Assembly: GCF_014108865.1 (NCBI RefSeq)
Contig: NZ_CP053928.1
Span: 3,348,001 to 3,412,000, forward strand
Length of the DNA stretch: 64,000 bases
DNA from: Nocardioides sp. WS12
GTDB lineage: Bacteria; Actinomycetota; Actinomycetes; Propionibacteriales; Nocardioidaceae
Direction of reading: 5' to 3'
Positions 21,396 through 31,236 of the stretch are shown here, piece by piece. A program made the translations under genes and the position numbers. The notes beneath the pieces are model-generated. The model had not been told where the DNA came from. It made no database searches and worked only from the letters and a program-made list of their open reading frames with translations. The stretch's first letter is position 1. Every line of letters begins with the position of its first letter.

Positions 21396-22244
21396 CTATC
21401 GGTCGGCGAGGGCCCGCAGACCCGCCGAGCGCATCGCGCCGAGTGGTCCGTTGTGACCAGTGAACATCGCGAACTGCAGCACGGCCTGGTGCACGAGCAG
21501 GTCCAGGCCGGAGACCAGCGCCTGGCCACGTTCCATCGCGGCAGCCGCCAGCGGAGTGGGCCACGGGTCGTAGACGACCTCGAACACGACCGCAGCCTGC
21601 GACGCGGCGGCCAGGAGTTGATCGGACTGTGCGTCGGCCGGGACGGTCGAGACGACGACCTCCCCCACCATGGCCGCGCCGTCGAGCGCCACCACGTCGA
21701 CCTCGAGGCCGGGGTGCCGGGCCAGCGCCGCTGCCGTTTCCCGGGCTCGGGAGGGGTCGCGGGCCAGCAGGCGAATGGTGTGGGCGCCCAGTTCGGCCAG
21801 GGCGAGGCCGACCGAGGCAGCCGTGGCTCCGGCGCCCAGGATCGTCGCCGAGGCCACCGGGCCGTCGTACCGCTCCCGGATGGCGGCGACTGCGCCCGGC
21901 AGGTCCGTGTTGTCCGCGGACCAGCCGTCCTCGGTGCGCACCAGGGTGTTGGCTCCGCCGGCCAACTCCGCCCGGTCCGTCACCAGGGTCGCGAAGTCGA
22001 GCGCCTCCCGCTTCAGCGGCGCCGTGACCGACAGGCCGCGCCACTCCTCGCCGAGCGAACCGACGAAGGACGCGAGCCCACCGGCCGGCACCTGGACGGC
22101 GTCGTAGGCGAAACCGAGCCCCAGGGCGTCGTACCCCGCCCGGTGCAGGACCGGGGAGAGCGAGTGCGCGATGGGATCACCCAGGACCGCACAGCGCAGC
22201 CCCGTGCCCGGCTGCACCCTTGCCGCCCGATCAGCACTCGTCAT
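21396..22244 (-). CDS. aroE: Shikimate dehydrogenase
   Basis: Reduces 3-dehydroshikimate with NADPH. Motifs: AVLGDPIAHSLSPVLHRAGY, VTAPLKREAL with the catalytic Lys, NTLVRTEDGWSADNTD with the catalytic Asp, and a GAGATAASVGLALAELG nucleotide loop. The first in-frame ATG near conserved sequence is at 22244 and overlaps the end of mltG by 14 bases. The longer upstream frame is inside mltG. 282 residues is normal. Confidence 0.95.
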   Translation of the reverse strand: MTSADRAARVQPGTGLRCAVLGDPIAHSLSPVLHRAGYDALGLGFAYDAVQVPAGGLASFVGSLGEEWRGLSVTAPLKREALDFATLVTDRAELAGGANTLVRTEDGWSADNTDLPGAVAAIRERYDGPVASATILGAGATAASVGLALAELGAHTIRLLARDPSRARETAAALARHPGLEVDVVALDGAAMVGEVVVSTVPADAQSDQLLAAASQAAVVFEVVYDPWPTPLAAAAMERGQALVSGLDLLVHQAVLQFAMFTGHNGPLGAMRSAGLRALADR

Positions 22245-23394
22245 GGGTGCGGCAGTACTCCTTCGCCTTCTCGGCGTTGCGGAGGTGCTCGTCATAGCTG
22301 TCCGTGAAGAGCGTCGTGCCCTTCTCGAAGTCGGGGACGAAGTACAGCCAGTTGCCCTCGGCCGGGTTGAGCGCCGCCTCGATGGTCTCCTTGCCGGGCG
22401 AACCGATCGGGCCCGGCGGCAGTCCGGTGTGCTTGTAGGTGTTGTAGAGCGACTCGCTGTCGCGCTCGTCGGCCGTCGTCCAGACGTCGCCCTTGCGCTT
22501 GCTGGCGTAGGAGACCGTCGAGTCCAGCTGCAGCGCCTGGCCGTCGTCGAGCCGGTTGTAGATGACCCGGGCGACCTTGGGGTAGTCCGGCCCGCGGTTG
22601 GCTTCGTACTCCAGGATGCTCGCGACCGTGATGATCTCGTGCGCGGTCAGCCCGAGGCGCTCGGCGCCGGCGGCGATCTGGAGGTCCTTCTCGGCAGCCT
22701 CGGTCTGGGAGACCATCTGGCTGAGCAGGCTCTGGGCGGTGGTCGAATCGGTGATCTCGTACGTCGCCGGGAAGAGGTAGCCCTCCGGGTTGCCGCCCGC
22801 TTCGGCCGGCAGTCCGATCTTCGACGGCTTGTCGAGGAGAGCGGTCAGCTGCTTCTCGGTGAAGTCGGTCTTCTTGACGATGGTCTCGACGACCTGGCCA
22901 ACCCGAGCACCCTCGGGGACCGTCACCGTGTTGCCCGATCCGGCGTTGGCCGGGTTGGCGAGGAAGGTGACCGCGTCGGCCGCCTTCATCTGGAGCTTCA
23001 TGACGTAGGTCGCGGCCTGGATCATCTGCGCATCGGTGTTCGCCGACGCGGCGTCCACGAACGCGTCCGAGGAGGCGACCACGTCGAGCTCCTTGAGCTC
23101 GTTGCCCATCGACCGGATGCTCTGGCCCGGATCGATGACGACCTCGACCTCGCCCGTGCCGGGCCCCGGGTAGTCCTCGGGCCCTGAGAACATGTCCTTG
23201 ACGTCACTGATCGCACCGCGTGCGAACCAGGCGATGATGGCGCAGAACAGGACGATCACTAGCAGGATCGGAAGGCAGCCGGAGCGGGGCTTGCGCTCAG
23301 CGCGACGGTGCCCCGGGTCGTGCGCCGGGTGCAGGGCGTGCTGGACGGGAGCGACGGCGTCGAGGCCCACTTCCGGCAGATCCGACTGGCTCAT
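22231..23394 (-). CDS. mltG: Endolytic murein transglycosylase MltG
   Basis: A membrane-anchored lytic transglycosylase that cuts nascent glycan strands. 387 residues: a short cytoplasmic tail with HPAHDPGHRRAERKPRSG, one membrane helix (about residues 39-62), a LysM-like domain and the YceG domain. The catalytic glutamate is in VASILEYEANRGPDYPKVA, followed by VIYNRL and the LQLDSTVSYA signature. The ATG overlaps the ruvX stop. Conserved order ruvX-mltG-aroE. Confidence 0.95.
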   Translation of the reverse strand: MSQSDLPEVGLDAVAPVQHALHPAHDPGHRRAERKPRSGCLPILLVIVLFCAIIAWFARGAISDVKDMFSGPEDYPGPGTGEVEVVIDPGQSIRSMGNELKELDVVASSDAFVDAASANTDAQMIQAATYVMKLQMKAADAVTFLANPANAGSGNTVTVPEGARVGQVVETIVKKTDFTEKQLTALLDKPSKIGLPAEAGGNPEGYLFPATYEITDSTTAQSLLSQMVSQTEAAEKDLQIAAGAERLGLTAHEIITVASILEYEANRGPDYPKVARVIYNRLDDGQALQLDSTVSYASKRKGDVWTTADERDSESLYNTYKHTGLPPGPIGSPGKETIEAALNPAEGNWLYFVPDFEKGTTLFTDSYDEHLRNAEKAKEYCRTHDEC

Positions 23395-23888
23395 GCGTCT
23401 CCTTGTCCTGCGGTGTCCTCCGCGACAACCGCTGTGACCTCGTGGTCCACGACCTCGCCCGGAGGCAGGCCCGTGGTCCGTTCGACCTCCAGCGCTTGCT
23501 GCAGGATCACAACGGCCGCAACCTGGTCGATCACGGCGCGCTGTTTCGCGCCCTTGCGCTGGTCGCGCAGCATAGCCGTCGCCGTCACAGTGGTGAGGCG
23601 CTCGTCGACCAGCCGCACCGGCACCGGGGCGATCCGGCGGGACAGTCGGACCGCGAACTCGCGTGCCTTGACTGCCGCCGGTCCTTCGGACCCCGACATC
23701 GATCGCGGCAACCCGACGATCACCTCGACGGCTTCTTCCTCGGTCAGGATCTGGTGGATCCGGCGCAGGTCTCCCTTGCCGCGCCGCACCGTTTCGACCG
23801 GCGTCGCCAGGACTCCCGACGGATCGCTGCGAGCGACGCCGATCCGCGCATCCCCCGGATCGATGCCGAGGCGGACACCCCTTCTCAT
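23391..23888 (-). CDS. ruvX: Holliday junction resolvase-like protein (YqgF family)
   Basis: RNase H-fold nuclease-like protein, essential in many bacteria and linked to 16S rRNA 5'-end processing. 165 residues with GIDPGDARIGVARSDPSG near the start, EVIVGLPRSMSGSEG and VRLVDERLTTVTA. It sits seven bases after alaS and overlaps mltG. Confidence 0.94.
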   Translation of the reverse strand: MRRGVRLGIDPGDARIGVARSDPSGVLATPVETVRRGKGDLRRIHQILTEEEAVEVIVGLPRSMSGSEGPAAVKAREFAVRLSRRIAPVPVRLVDERLTTVTATAMLRDQRKGAKQRAVIDQVAAVVILQQALEVERTTGLPPGEVVDHEVTAVVAEDTAGQGDA

Positions 23889-23895
23889 GGGGCGC

Positions 23896-26601
23896 TCACG
23901 GGGCTTGCGCCACCGTGGCGGTCACGGCCGCCAGCGCCTCGTCGATCCGGGACACGTCCGTGCCGCCGCCCTGCGCGAGGTCTGCCTTGCCGCCGCCCTT
24001 GCCGCCGAGCAGCGGCGCGGCCGCCCGGACCAGTTCACCGGCCGCGAGGCCCCGTGCCTGCGCGGCGTCGTTGAGCGCGGCCACGATGGCGACCTTGCCG
24101 TCCGCGGCCCCGATGAGTACGACGACCGCCGGGGCGTCACCCGCGAGCCGGGCCCGCACGTCCGTGGCGAGCGTGCGCACGTCACCGCCGCTGGCGCCAT
24201 CGAGTCGCTGGACGACCAGGCGCACGCCGTTGACGTCCGCCGCACCGTCGGCCAGCGCGGCGCCGCCCGACAGCAACTGCGTGAGTCGGGCCTTCTCGAT
24301 CTCCTTCTCGGACTGCTTGAGGCGGTCCAGGAGGTCACCGACGCGACCGACGATGTCGTCGGGCTGGATCTTGAGCAGGGTGGAGAGCTGGCTGACCACG
24401 TCGCGTTCGCGGGCGAGGTAGGAGAAGCCCTCGACGCCGGTGAAGGCCTCGATCCGTCGGTTGCCGGATCCGACGCTGGCTTCGCCCGTCACCACGATGG
24501 TGCCGATCTGGCTGGAGTGATCGACGTGCGTGCCGCCACAGAGTTCACGCGACCACGGGCCGCCGATCTCGACGACGCGGACCTTCTCGTTGTTGTAGGT
24601 CTCCCCGAAGAGCGCGAGCGCTCCCCAGTCGCGGGCCTGGCCGAGGGTCATGTACTCCCAACCGACGGGCAGGTCCGCACGCAGCGCGTTGTTGGAGACC
24701 AGTTCGATCTGCTGCACCTGGTCGGGCGACAGCGCGCTCAACCAGCCGAAGTCGAGCCGGAGGTAGCCCGGGCGGTTGTAGGAACCGGACTGCAGCGCCG
24801 TGGGCCCGAGCACCTCACGCAGCGCCGCGTGCACGACGTGGGTGCCGGAGTGGGCCTGACGGGCACCGGTGCGCCAGTCGGGGTCGACCTTGGCGTGCAG
24901 GGCCGAACCGGTGGTCGAGCCTGTCGAAACCAACTCACCCTCGAGCACCCGCACCTGGTGGACGACGAGACCGCGCACCGGCCGCTGCACGTCGAGCACC
25001 TCGAGCTTGCCGCCCTCGAACTCGATGACGCCGGCGTCGGCGACCTGGCCACCGGACTCTGCGTAGAAGGGGGTGCGGTCGAGGACGACCTCACCGACCT
25101 CGCCGGCGGCGAGCGACTGCACAGCCGCTCCCTCCTTGAGGACGGCGAGTGCGCGCGACTCGGTCTCGAGCGTCTCGTAGGCGAGCCACTCGGTCGGGCC
25201 GTTGGCGTCGAGGATGCCGCGGTAGACACCGGTGTCGGCGTGCTGGCCCTTCTTGGACCGCGCGTCCGCCTTGGCCCGGTTGCGCTGCTCGGCCATCAGT
25301 TGGCGGAAGCCGTCCTCGTCGACATGCAGGCCGGCTTCGGACGCCATCTCGAGCGTGAGGTCGATCGGGAAGCCGTAGGTGTCGTGCAGGGCGAACGCCT
25401 TGTCGCCCGGGATGGTCGTGGCGCCCGCGCCCTTCACCTGTCCTGCCGCGAGATCGAAGATCTGGGTGCCCGCCTGCAGCGTCTTGCGGAACGCCTCTTC
25501 CTCGGCGAACGCGACCTGGGCAATCCGGCCCCAGTCGGTGATCAGTTCGGAGTAGCTCTCCCCCATCAGGTCACGCGAAACCGGCATCAGCTCCGGCAGC
25601 GCCGGGTCCTCGTAGCCGAGCAGGCGGACGTTGCGGACCGCGCGCCGGAGCAGGCGGCGCAGGACGTAACCACGGCCCTCGTTGCCCGGCGTGACGCCAT
25701 CGCTGATCAGCATCATGGACGAGCGAATGTGGTCGGCCACGACGCGGAAGCGGACATCGTCGTCGTACCCGGCGCCGTAGGTCTTGCCGGTCAACGCCAT
25801 CGTCTTCTCGATCACCGGGAAGACGACGTCGATCTCGTACATGTTGCTCTTGCCCTGGAGCAGGTACGCGACCCGCTCCAGGCCCATGCCGGTGTCGATG
25901 TTCTTGTTGGGCAGCTGGCCGGCGATGTCGAAGTCCGACTTGCTGCGGACCGCGGACAACTCGTCCTGCATGAACACGAGGTTCCAGAACTCGAGGTAGC
26001 GATCACCCGCGTCCCAGTCGCGGTCGGCACCGAACTCGGGGCCACGGTCGATCAGGAGCTCCGAGCAGGGTCCACCCGGCCCGGGAATGCCCATGGACCA
26101 GTAGTTCTCCTTGGGGGGCAGCCGGACGATGCGGTCGTCGGGCAGGCCCGTGACCTTCTTCCAGAGGCTGGTCGCCTCCTCGTCGCCGTCGAGCACCGAC
26201 GGGTAGAGCAGCGACTCGTCCAGGCCGAAGCCACCGTCGGCCTGTGACTTGGTGACCAGGTCCCAGGCGAGCTCGATGGCGCCTTCCTTGAAGTAGTCGC
26301 CGAAGCTGAAGTTGCCGCACATCTCGAAGAACGTGCCGTGGCGGGTGGTCTTCCCGACCTCCTCGATGTCGGGCGTCCGGATGCACTTCTGCACACTCGC
26401 GGCGCGCGCATAGGGCGGCGTCTCCTGGCCGAGGAAGTACGGCTTGAAGGGCACCATGCCGGCGTTGACGAACAGCAGGTTCGGGTCGTCCAGCAGCAGC
26501 GAGGCGGAGGGCACCACGGTGTGGCCCTGGCCCGCGAAGTGGGCGAGGAACCGGTTGCGGATCTCGGCGCTGGTCAGGTAGCCGTCCGGTGTCGCCGTCA
26601 T
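23896..26601 (-). CDS. alaS: Alanyl-tRNA synthetase
   Basis: Charges tRNA-Ala. 901 residues: a class II catalytic core (KCIRTPDIEEVGKTTRHGTFF), an editing domain with zinc ligands in AHSGTHVVHAALREVLG and ELCGGTHVDHSSQIG, and a C-terminal glycine-rich domain (GGKGGGKADLAQGGG). VSTGST at 558-563 is inserted just before the editing domain by an in-frame dispersed repeat. The ATG overlaps the DUF6167-like gene by four bases. Confidence 0.98.
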   Translation of the reverse strand: MTATPDGYLTSAEIRNRFLAHFAGQGHTVVPSASLLLDDPNLLFVNAGMVPFKPYFLGQETPPYARAASVQKCIRTPDIEEVGKTTRHGTFFEMCGNFSFGDYFKEGAIELAWDLVTKSQADGGFGLDESLLYPSVLDGDEEATSLWKKVTGLPDDRIVRLPPKENYWSMGIPGPGGPCSELLIDRGPEFGADRDWDAGDRYLEFWNLVFMQDELSAVRSKSDFDIAGQLPNKNIDTGMGLERVAYLLQGKSNMYEIDVVFPVIEKTMALTGKTYGAGYDDDVRFRVVADHIRSSMMLISDGVTPGNEGRGYVLRRLLRRAVRNVRLLGYEDPALPELMPVSRDLMGESYSELITDWGRIAQVAFAEEEAFRKTLQAGTQIFDLAAGQVKGAGATTIPGDKAFALHDTYGFPIDLTLEMASEAGLHVDEDGFRQLMAEQRNRAKADARSKKGQHADTGVYRGILDANGPTEWLAYETLETESRALAVLKEGAAVQSLAAGEVGEVVLDRTPFYAESGGQVADAGVIEFEGGKLEVLDVQRPVRGLVVHQVRVLEGELVSTGSTTGSALHAKVDPDWRTGARQAHSGTHVVHAALREVLGPTALQSGSYNRPGYLRLDFGWLSALSPDQVQQIELVSNNALRADLPVGWEYMTLGQARDWGALALFGETYNNEKVRVVEIGGPWSRELCGGTHVDHSSQIGTIVVTGEASVGSGNRRIEAFTGVEGFSYLARERDVVSQLSTLLKIQPDDIVGRVGDLLDRLKQSEKEIEKARLTQLLSGGAALADGAADVNGVRLVVQRLDGASGGDVRTLATDVRARLAGDAPAVVVLIGAADGKVAIVAALNDAAQARGLAAGELVRAAAPLLGGKGGGKADLAQGGGTDVSRIDEALAAVTATVAQAP
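24913..24931. repeat. Short dispersed repeat inside alaS (encodes VSTGST)
   Basis: GGTTTCGACAGGCTCGACC on the minus strand, one base different from the pyrC/carA copies. It is read as V-S-T-G-S-T at AlaS residues 558-563. Confidence 0.85.
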
Positions 26602-26903
26602 GAGGGGCCTTCCAGGGTGTGGGCGGCCGGTACGGCCGTCGTGGTGGTTCGGAGTGGGAGTTCGTGGGTCTGGCTGGCCCGTCGCTGACCAGCCTCCACA
26701 GCACGGAAGTGCTCGCGCAATTGGGTTTCGGCGTCGACCTGTCCCTGGGCGACCTCGTCACGGAAGATGCGGGCGCCGACGAAGGCCGCGTTGACGCGGT
26801 CCCGCATGCCGTCGGGCGTCAGCGCCTCCGCAAGGCGGCGGACCTTCACCATGCTGTAGACACCGACACCTGCGCCGGCGGCGAACCAGAGGCCGCTCTT
26901 CAT
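26598..26903 (-). CDS. Small membrane-associated protein (DUF6167-like)
   Basis: A 101-residue protein with an N-terminal hydrophobic segment GLWFAAGAGVGVYSMVKVRR, then a helical region (RVNAAFVGARIFRDEVAQGQ) and a flexible tail. This type of small protein is regularly found just before alaS in actinobacteria; I recall it as DUF6167. The function is unknown. It overlaps alaS downstream and the next membrane protein gene upstream, four bases each. Confidence 0.75.
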   Translation of the reverse strand: MKSGLWFAAGAGVGVYSMVKVRRLAEALTPDGMRDRVNAAFVGARIFRDEVAQGQVDAETQLREHFRAVEAGQRRASQTHELPLRTTTTAVPAAHTLEGPS

Positions 26904-27445
26904 GAACGGTCCTCGGAACGCTGACGGGTCTCCCAGTCACGACGTGCGGCCCTGAGCATCAGCTTGCGGTCCTTGCGCGAGCGCTTGATCTCGCGCTTCA
27001 TCTCGAACCGGATCCGGTTGCGGACCTCGGGCGACAGCGCCCGGCGCAGTCCGGACGCCAGGGCGGCCGTCTTGATGACGCTCTCACGCAGCAGGATGTC
27101 GGCGAACATCGGCGCAGGGACGATGCGGGCGGGCACCTGCGGGCCGCGGCCGCGGTGCAGGTCGGTGATGAGGTACTCGCGGTCGTCGACCACCGCCACC
27201 GGCACCCGGTCGGGCAGGGTGGAGGCCACCGACATCGCCGCCTGCCGCTTGAGGGCCTCGTCGAGGTCGGCCAACTGGACGCGCAATTCCTCGGCGTCAT
27301 GGGCCGTCGAGGCCAGCAGTTCGTCGGTCTCCTGGCGAACCCTGTGCAATGACTGGCTCAGGTTCCAGGCAAACCACGCCAGGGCCACCAGGGCGACAAG
27401 GGTCGCCACGGCCAGCCAGACGGGTACGGCGAGCTCGTTGGTCAC
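26900..27445 (-). CDS. Membrane protein of unknown function with coiled-coil
   Basis: 181 residues from the GTG at 27445. One membrane helix (about residues 7-25, WLAVATLVALVALAWFAWNL) is followed by a coiled-coil-like stretch (SLHRVRQETDELLASTAHDA onwards), then a basic C-terminal domain rich in Arg/Lys. The frame extends 16 codons upstream into rarA. GTG 27445 is preferred since TAGGCT lies 8 bases before it. Function unknown; conserved near alaS and rarA in related genomes as far as I recall. Confidence 0.7.
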   Translation of the reverse strand: MTNELAVPVWLAVATLVALVALAWFAWNLSQSLHRVRQETDELLASTAHDAEELRVQLADLDEALKRQAAMSVASTLPDRVPVAVVDDREYLITDLHRGRGPQVPARIVPAPMFADILLRESVIKTAALASGLRRALSPEVRNRIRFEMKREIKRSRKDRKLMLRAARRDWETRQRSEDRS

Positions 27446-27453
27446 GACGGACA

Positions 27454-27459
27454 AGCCTA
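27454..27459 (-). promoter_or_regulatory. Putative leaderless promoter (-10) of the coiled-coil membrane protein gene
   Basis: TAGGCT on the minus strand, then 8 bases, then GTG. Its TAG is also the stop codon of rarA. Confidence 0.4.
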
Positions 27460-28842
27460 CTTGCCGCGAATGAGTCGGCGGACCCGCTCCCACCGTTGTT
27501 TCACGGTGGCCTCGGCTCCCAGCTCCGTCGGACGGTAGTAACGAGCATCACCGATCACGTCCGGGGCGTACTGCTGCTCGGCCACTCCGAACGGGGCGTC
27601 GTGGCTGTACTTGTAGCCCTTGCCGTGGCCCAGACGCTCCGCGCCGGCGTAGTGGGCGTCGCGCAGGTGGGGCGGTACGGCGCCGATCTTGCCGCGCCGG
27701 ACGTCGCTGATCGCTTCATCGACGGCCACGATGACCGCGTTGGACTTGGGGGCGACCGCGAGCGCGATCACCGCCTGCGCCAGGTTCAGCCGCGCCTCGG
27801 GCATCCCGATCAACTGGACGGCCTGCGCCGCGGCCACGGCGGTGGGCAACGCCGTCGGATCCGCGAGCCCGATGTCCTCGCTGGCCAGGATGATCAGCCG
27901 CCGGGCAATGAACCGCGGGTCCTCGCCCGCCTCCATCATCCGGGCGAGGTAGTGCAGCGCGGCGTCGGCGTCGGAACCACGGATCGACTTGATGAAGGCA
28001 CTGATCACGTCGTAGTGCTGATCGCCGTCACGGTCATAACGCACGGCTGCCTGGTCGGCAGCGGTCTCAGCGGTCGCCAGGTCGATGGTGAAACTGTCGC
28101 CGGTGGTTGAGGTGCGAGCGCCAGCGAGCCTCGAAACCGCTGCGCCGGCGGCCGCCTCCAGATAGGTCAGCGACCGTCGAGCATCTCCCCCGGCAAGCCG
28201 CACGATGTGGGCGCGCGCATCCTCGTCGAGCACGAACCGCCCCGCGAGGCCACGCTCGTCCTTCACCGCCGCGTCGATGACCGCCACGATGTCGTCATCG
28301 GTCAACGGCTGGAGACGCAGCAACAGGCTGCGCGAGAGCAGCGGTGAGATCACGCTGAACGACGGGTTCTCGGTCGTCGCAGCGACCAGGGTCACCCAGC
28401 GGTTCTCGACCCCCGGCAGCAGGGCGTCCTGCTGGGCCTTGCTGAACCGGTGCACCTCGTCGACGAAGAGGACGGTCTCCTCCCCCGTCGCCACCAGGCT
28501 CGACCGGGCCGCGGAGATCGCCTCGCGCACGTCCTTCACGCCTGCCGACACCGCAGAGACCTCCACGAACCGGCGGCCTGTCTGCTGGCTGATGATCGAG
28601 GCGATCGTGGTCTTGCCCGTGCCGGGCGGACCCCACAACAGCAGCGACAGCGACTGGTCACCCTCGACCAGTTGCCGCAGCGGCGACCCCGGTGCGCGCA
28701 GGTGCGCCTGCCCGACCAGTTCGTCCAGGTCGCGCGGGCGCATCCGCACCGCCAACGGCGCCGCGGCATGGGTCGCGTCCGAGAGCGACCCACCGGACGT
28801 CGTACGGGATCCGGGCACGTCGAACAGACCCGGCTCACTCAC
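27457..28842 (-). CDS. rarA: Replication-associated recombination protein A (MgsA/RarA AAA ATPase)
   Basis: A AAA+ ATPase acting at stalled replication forks. 461 residues: Walker A in [15 protein letters not shown], Walker [16 protein letters not shown], sensor 1 ATTENPSF, and the C-terminal MgsA tetramer domain ([20 protein letters not shown], then [20 protein letters not shown]). Residues 236-246 ([11 protein letters not shown]) come from the long form of a dispersed repeat, between the AAA and tetramer parts. GTG start, with a leaderless-type promoter. Confidence 0.96.
   Translation of the reverse strand: MSEPGLFDVPGSRTTSGGSLSDATHAAAPLAVRMRPRDLDELVGQAHLRAPGSPLRQLVEGDQSLSLLLWGPPGTGKTTIASIISQQTGRRFVEVSAVSAGVKDVREAISAARSSLVATGEETVLFVDEVHRFSKAQQDALLPGVENRWVTLVAATTENPSFSVISPLLSRSLLLRLQPLTDDDIVAVIDAAVKDERGLAGRFVLDEDARAHIVRLAGGDARRSLTYLEAAAGAAVSRLAGARTSTTGDSFTIDLATAETAADQAAVRYDRDGDQHYDVISAFIKSIRGSDADAALHYLARMMEAGEDPRFIARRLIILASEDIGLADPTALPTAVAAAQAVQLIGMPEARLNLAQAVIALAVAPKSNAVIVAVDEAISDVRRGKIGAVPPHLRDAHYAGAERLGHGKGYKYSHDAPFGVAEQQYAPDVIGDARYYRPTELGAEATVKQRWERVRRLIRGK
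28105..28138. repeat. Long dispersed repeat inside rarA
   Basis: The minus strand reads GGTTTCGAGGCTCGCTGGCG followed by CTCGCACCTCAACC. It is in frame and read as [11 protein letters not shown] at residues 236-246. It shares its ends with the short form (GGTTTCGA ... CTCAACC). Confidence 0.8.
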
Positions 28843-28848
28843 GTGAGC

Positions 28849-28854
28849 AGCCTA
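28849..28854 (-). promoter_or_regulatory. Leaderless promoter (-10) of rarA
   Basis: TAGGCT on the minus strand, then 6 bases, then the rarA GTG. No ribosome binding site. Confidence 0.55.
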
Positions 28855-28891
28855 CGTCGCAGCGCCGACAGGTCGCTGGGTGGCAGCGCAA

Positions 28892-30142
28892 TCAGACGGA
28901 CCGGCCGATGGTCTTCTTGTCGAGGTCGAACCAGGTGTCGGCGAAGCCGGGCTGCTCGACCAGGTCGGTGCTCGGGCTGGCGCCCGGGTCCGGACGGCCT
29001 TCGCGGTCCACACCGAGCAGGCCCGAGGTGAGCGGCTCACGCGGCGCCTCACCGAGGCGCCCCGGGAAGTGGCAGGCCACCTTGTGGCGCTGGCCGATCT
29101 GGAGCAGCGGCGGCTCGTGCCGGGCGCAGATCTCCTGGGCGATCGGGCAACGGGTCCGGAACCGGCAACCCGACGGCGGGTCGATCGGGCTGGGGACGTC
29201 ACCTTCGAGGCGGATCCGCTCGCGCCGCCCACCGGTCGCGGCCTGCCGGACGTCGGGCACTGCGGACAGAAGCGCCTGCGTGTACGGGTGGTGCGCGTTG
29301 TTGTAGATCGACTCACGATCGCCGATCTCGACGATCTTCCCGAGGTACATCACCGCGACCTCGGGGCAGAAGTGCCGAACCACGGCGAGGTCGTGCGCGA
29401 TGAAGAGGAACGCAACGCCGAACTCACGCTGGATGTCCTGGAGCAGGTTCACCACCTGCGCCTGGATCGAGACGTCCAGGGCCGACACCGGCTCGTCGGC
29501 GACGAGCAACTTCGGCTGGAGCGTCAACGAACGGGCGATGCCGATGCGCTGGCGCTGCCCACCCGAGAACTCGTGCGGGTAGCGGTTGTAGTGCTCGGGG
29601 TTGAGACCCACGATCTCGAGCAGTTCCTGGACACGTCCGAGGATCTGCTTCTTCGGAAGGATCTTGTGGATCGCCAGGGGCGCACCGATGATCGAGCCGA
29701 CCGTGTGGCGCGGGTTCAGCGAGGTGTACGGGTCCTGGAAGATCATCTGGATGTCGCGACGCAGCGGCTTCAACTGGCGCGCCTTGGCGTGGGCGATGTC
29801 TTCGCCCTCGAACCGGATCGCCCCCGAGGTGGGCGTGTAGAGGCGCGTGATCAGGCGGCCGGTCGTGGACTTGCCGCAACCGGATTCGCCGACCAGACCG
29901 AGCGATCCACCCTCGACCACCTGGAATGAGACGCCATCGACCGCCTGCACGTGGCCGACCGTGCGACGAAGAAGCCCGGGCGACTTGACCGGGAAGTACA
30001 TCCGCAGGTTGTCGACCTCGAGGATCGGCGCCGCCCCCACGGGCGCCACCGCCGCGGCGTTGCCCGCAGTGGTCAGTACGTCGGCCATCGCGGCCGGCTC
30101 ATGGTCGTCCGGCGCACCCGGCACATATTCCTCGAACGTCAT
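28892..30142 (-). CDS. Oligopeptide ABC transporter, ATP-binding protein (DppF/OppF type)
   Basis: Cytoplasmic ATPase of a peptide importer. 416 residues: Walker [10 protein letters not shown], signature [15 protein letters not shown], Walker [13 protein letters not shown], and the C-terminal oligopeptide-transporter extension with a cysteine-rich stretch ([17 protein letters not shown]). An unusual extra C-terminal tail of about 50 residues follows this domain. The ATG overlaps the partner ATPase gene by four bases. Last gene of the transporter operon. Confidence 0.93.
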   Translation of the reverse strand: MTFEEYVPGAPDDHEPAAMADVLTTAGNAAAVAPVGAAPILEVDNLRMYFPVKSPGLLRRTVGHVQAVDGVSFQVVEGGSLGLVGESGCGKSTTGRLITRLYTPTSGAIRFEGEDIAHAKARQLKPLRRDIQMIFQDPYTSLNPRHTVGSIIGAPLAIHKILPKKQILGRVQELLEIVGLNPEHYNRYPHEFSGGQRQRIGIARSLTLQPKLLVADEPVSALDVSIQAQVVNLLQDIQREFGVAFLFIAHDLAVVRHFCPEVAVMYLGKIVEIGDRESIYNNAHHPYTQALLSAVPDVRQAATGGRRERIRLEGDVPSPIDPPSGCRFRTRCPIAQEICARHEPPLLQIGQRHKVACHFPGRLGEAPREPLTSGLLGVDREGRPDPGASPSTDLVEQPGFADTWFDLDKKTIGRSV

Positions 30143-31224
30143 CGGGCACCTTCTGCACTGTCAGCAACGATTTCGTTCACCAGGTCCGGGGCAATCTCCG
30201 GGAGCACTTCGGTCTCGTAGATGCTGTCCGGATCGCTCAGGTGGCACCTCTTGAGGTGCGTGCCCCCACGAGCGCCAGCGACCAGCGGCGGCAGCTCCGT
30301 ACGGCAGAGATCGCCGGGCACCTTGTCACGGTGCAGGCAGCGCGGGTGGAAGGCGCAACCAGACGGCGGATTCAGGAGACTCGGCGGGCTGCCGGGGATC
30401 GGCACCAACCGCGCGTCAGTGTCACCCGTCACGTCCGGCACGCTGGAGAGCAGTCCCCACGTGTAGGGCATCTCCGGGTGCGTCAGGATCTCCTTGCAGG
30501 GACCGTGCTCGACCGCGCGGCCGGCGTACATGACCAGGACGTCGTCGGCCATCTCGGCCACCACGCCCAGGTCGTGAGTGATGATCATGACCGCGGAGTT
30601 GAACTCCCGCTGGAGGTCCTGGAGCAGGTCGAGGATCTGAGCCTGCACCGTCACGTCGAGCGCGGTGGTCGGCTCGTCGGCGATCAGCAGACCGGGGTCG
30701 TTGATCAGGCCCATCGCGATCATCGCGCGCTGCCGCATACCGCCCGAGAACTGGTGCGGGTAGTCGCTGATGCGCTTGTCCGGGTTGGAGATGCCGACCC
30801 GGTCGAGCATCTCGATGGCGCGGGCCCGCGCCTCCTTCTTCGTCACCTGGTTGTGCACGCGGTACGCCTCGACCAGCTGGTTGCCGACCGTGTAGTACGG
30901 GTGCATCGCCGACAGCGGGTCCTGGAAGATCATCGAGACGTCGCGGCCACGCATCTTGCGCATGTCCTCGTTGCTCAACTCCAGCAGGTCGACGCCGTCG
31001 AGCAGGATGTGCCCGCTGACCTGGGCGCTGCTTCCCCGGTGCAGACCGAGGATCGCCGAACTGGAGACCGACTTGCCAGAACCGGATTCACCAACGATGC
31101 CGAGAGTTTTTCCCCGCTCGAGGTCGAAGGAAAGGCCGTCGGTCGCCTTGACGATGCCGTCAGGTGTCGGGAAGTGGACCTTGAGGTCCTGGACCGACAG
31201 GTACGGCGTGGGCGCGGTGCTCAA
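30139..31224 (-). CDS. Oligopeptide ABC transporter, ATP-binding protein (DppD/OppD type)
   Basis: Second ATPase of the importer. 361 residues: Walker [10 protein letters not shown], signature [15 protein letters not shown], Walker [13 protein letters not shown], and C-terminal peptide-transporter domain [17 protein letters not shown]. The start is a TTG at 31224, chosen because GGAGA lies 8 bases upstream and no ATG/GTG is nearby. The dppB stop codon TAG merges with that ribosome binding site (TAGGAGA). Confidence 0.93.
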   Translation of the reverse strand: MSTAPTPYLSVQDLKVHFPTPDGIVKATDGLSFDLERGKTLGIVGESGSGKSVSSSAILGLHRGSSAQVSGHILLDGVDLLELSNEDMRKMRGRDVSMIFQDPLSAMHPYYTVGNQLVEAYRVHNQVTKKEARARAIEMLDRVGISNPDKRISDYPHQFSGGMRQRAMIAMGLINDPGLLIADEPTTALDVTVQAQILDLLQDLQREFNSAVMIITHDLGVVAEMADDVLVMYAGRAVEHGPCKEILTHPEMPYTWGLLSSVPDVTGDTDARLVPIPGSPPSLLNPPSGCAFHPRCLHRDKVPGDLCRTELPPLVAGARGGTHLKRCHLSDPDSIYETEVLPEIAPDLVNEIVADSAEGAR

Positions 31225-31236
31225 TGGAGGCGTCTC

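Noticed and set aside
23308..26247. A 979-codon open frame on the plus strand
   Set aside because: It lies antisense to alaS. Its composition (Arg/Gly/Asp/Val-rich, no family motifs) is typical of shadow frames in high-GC DNA.
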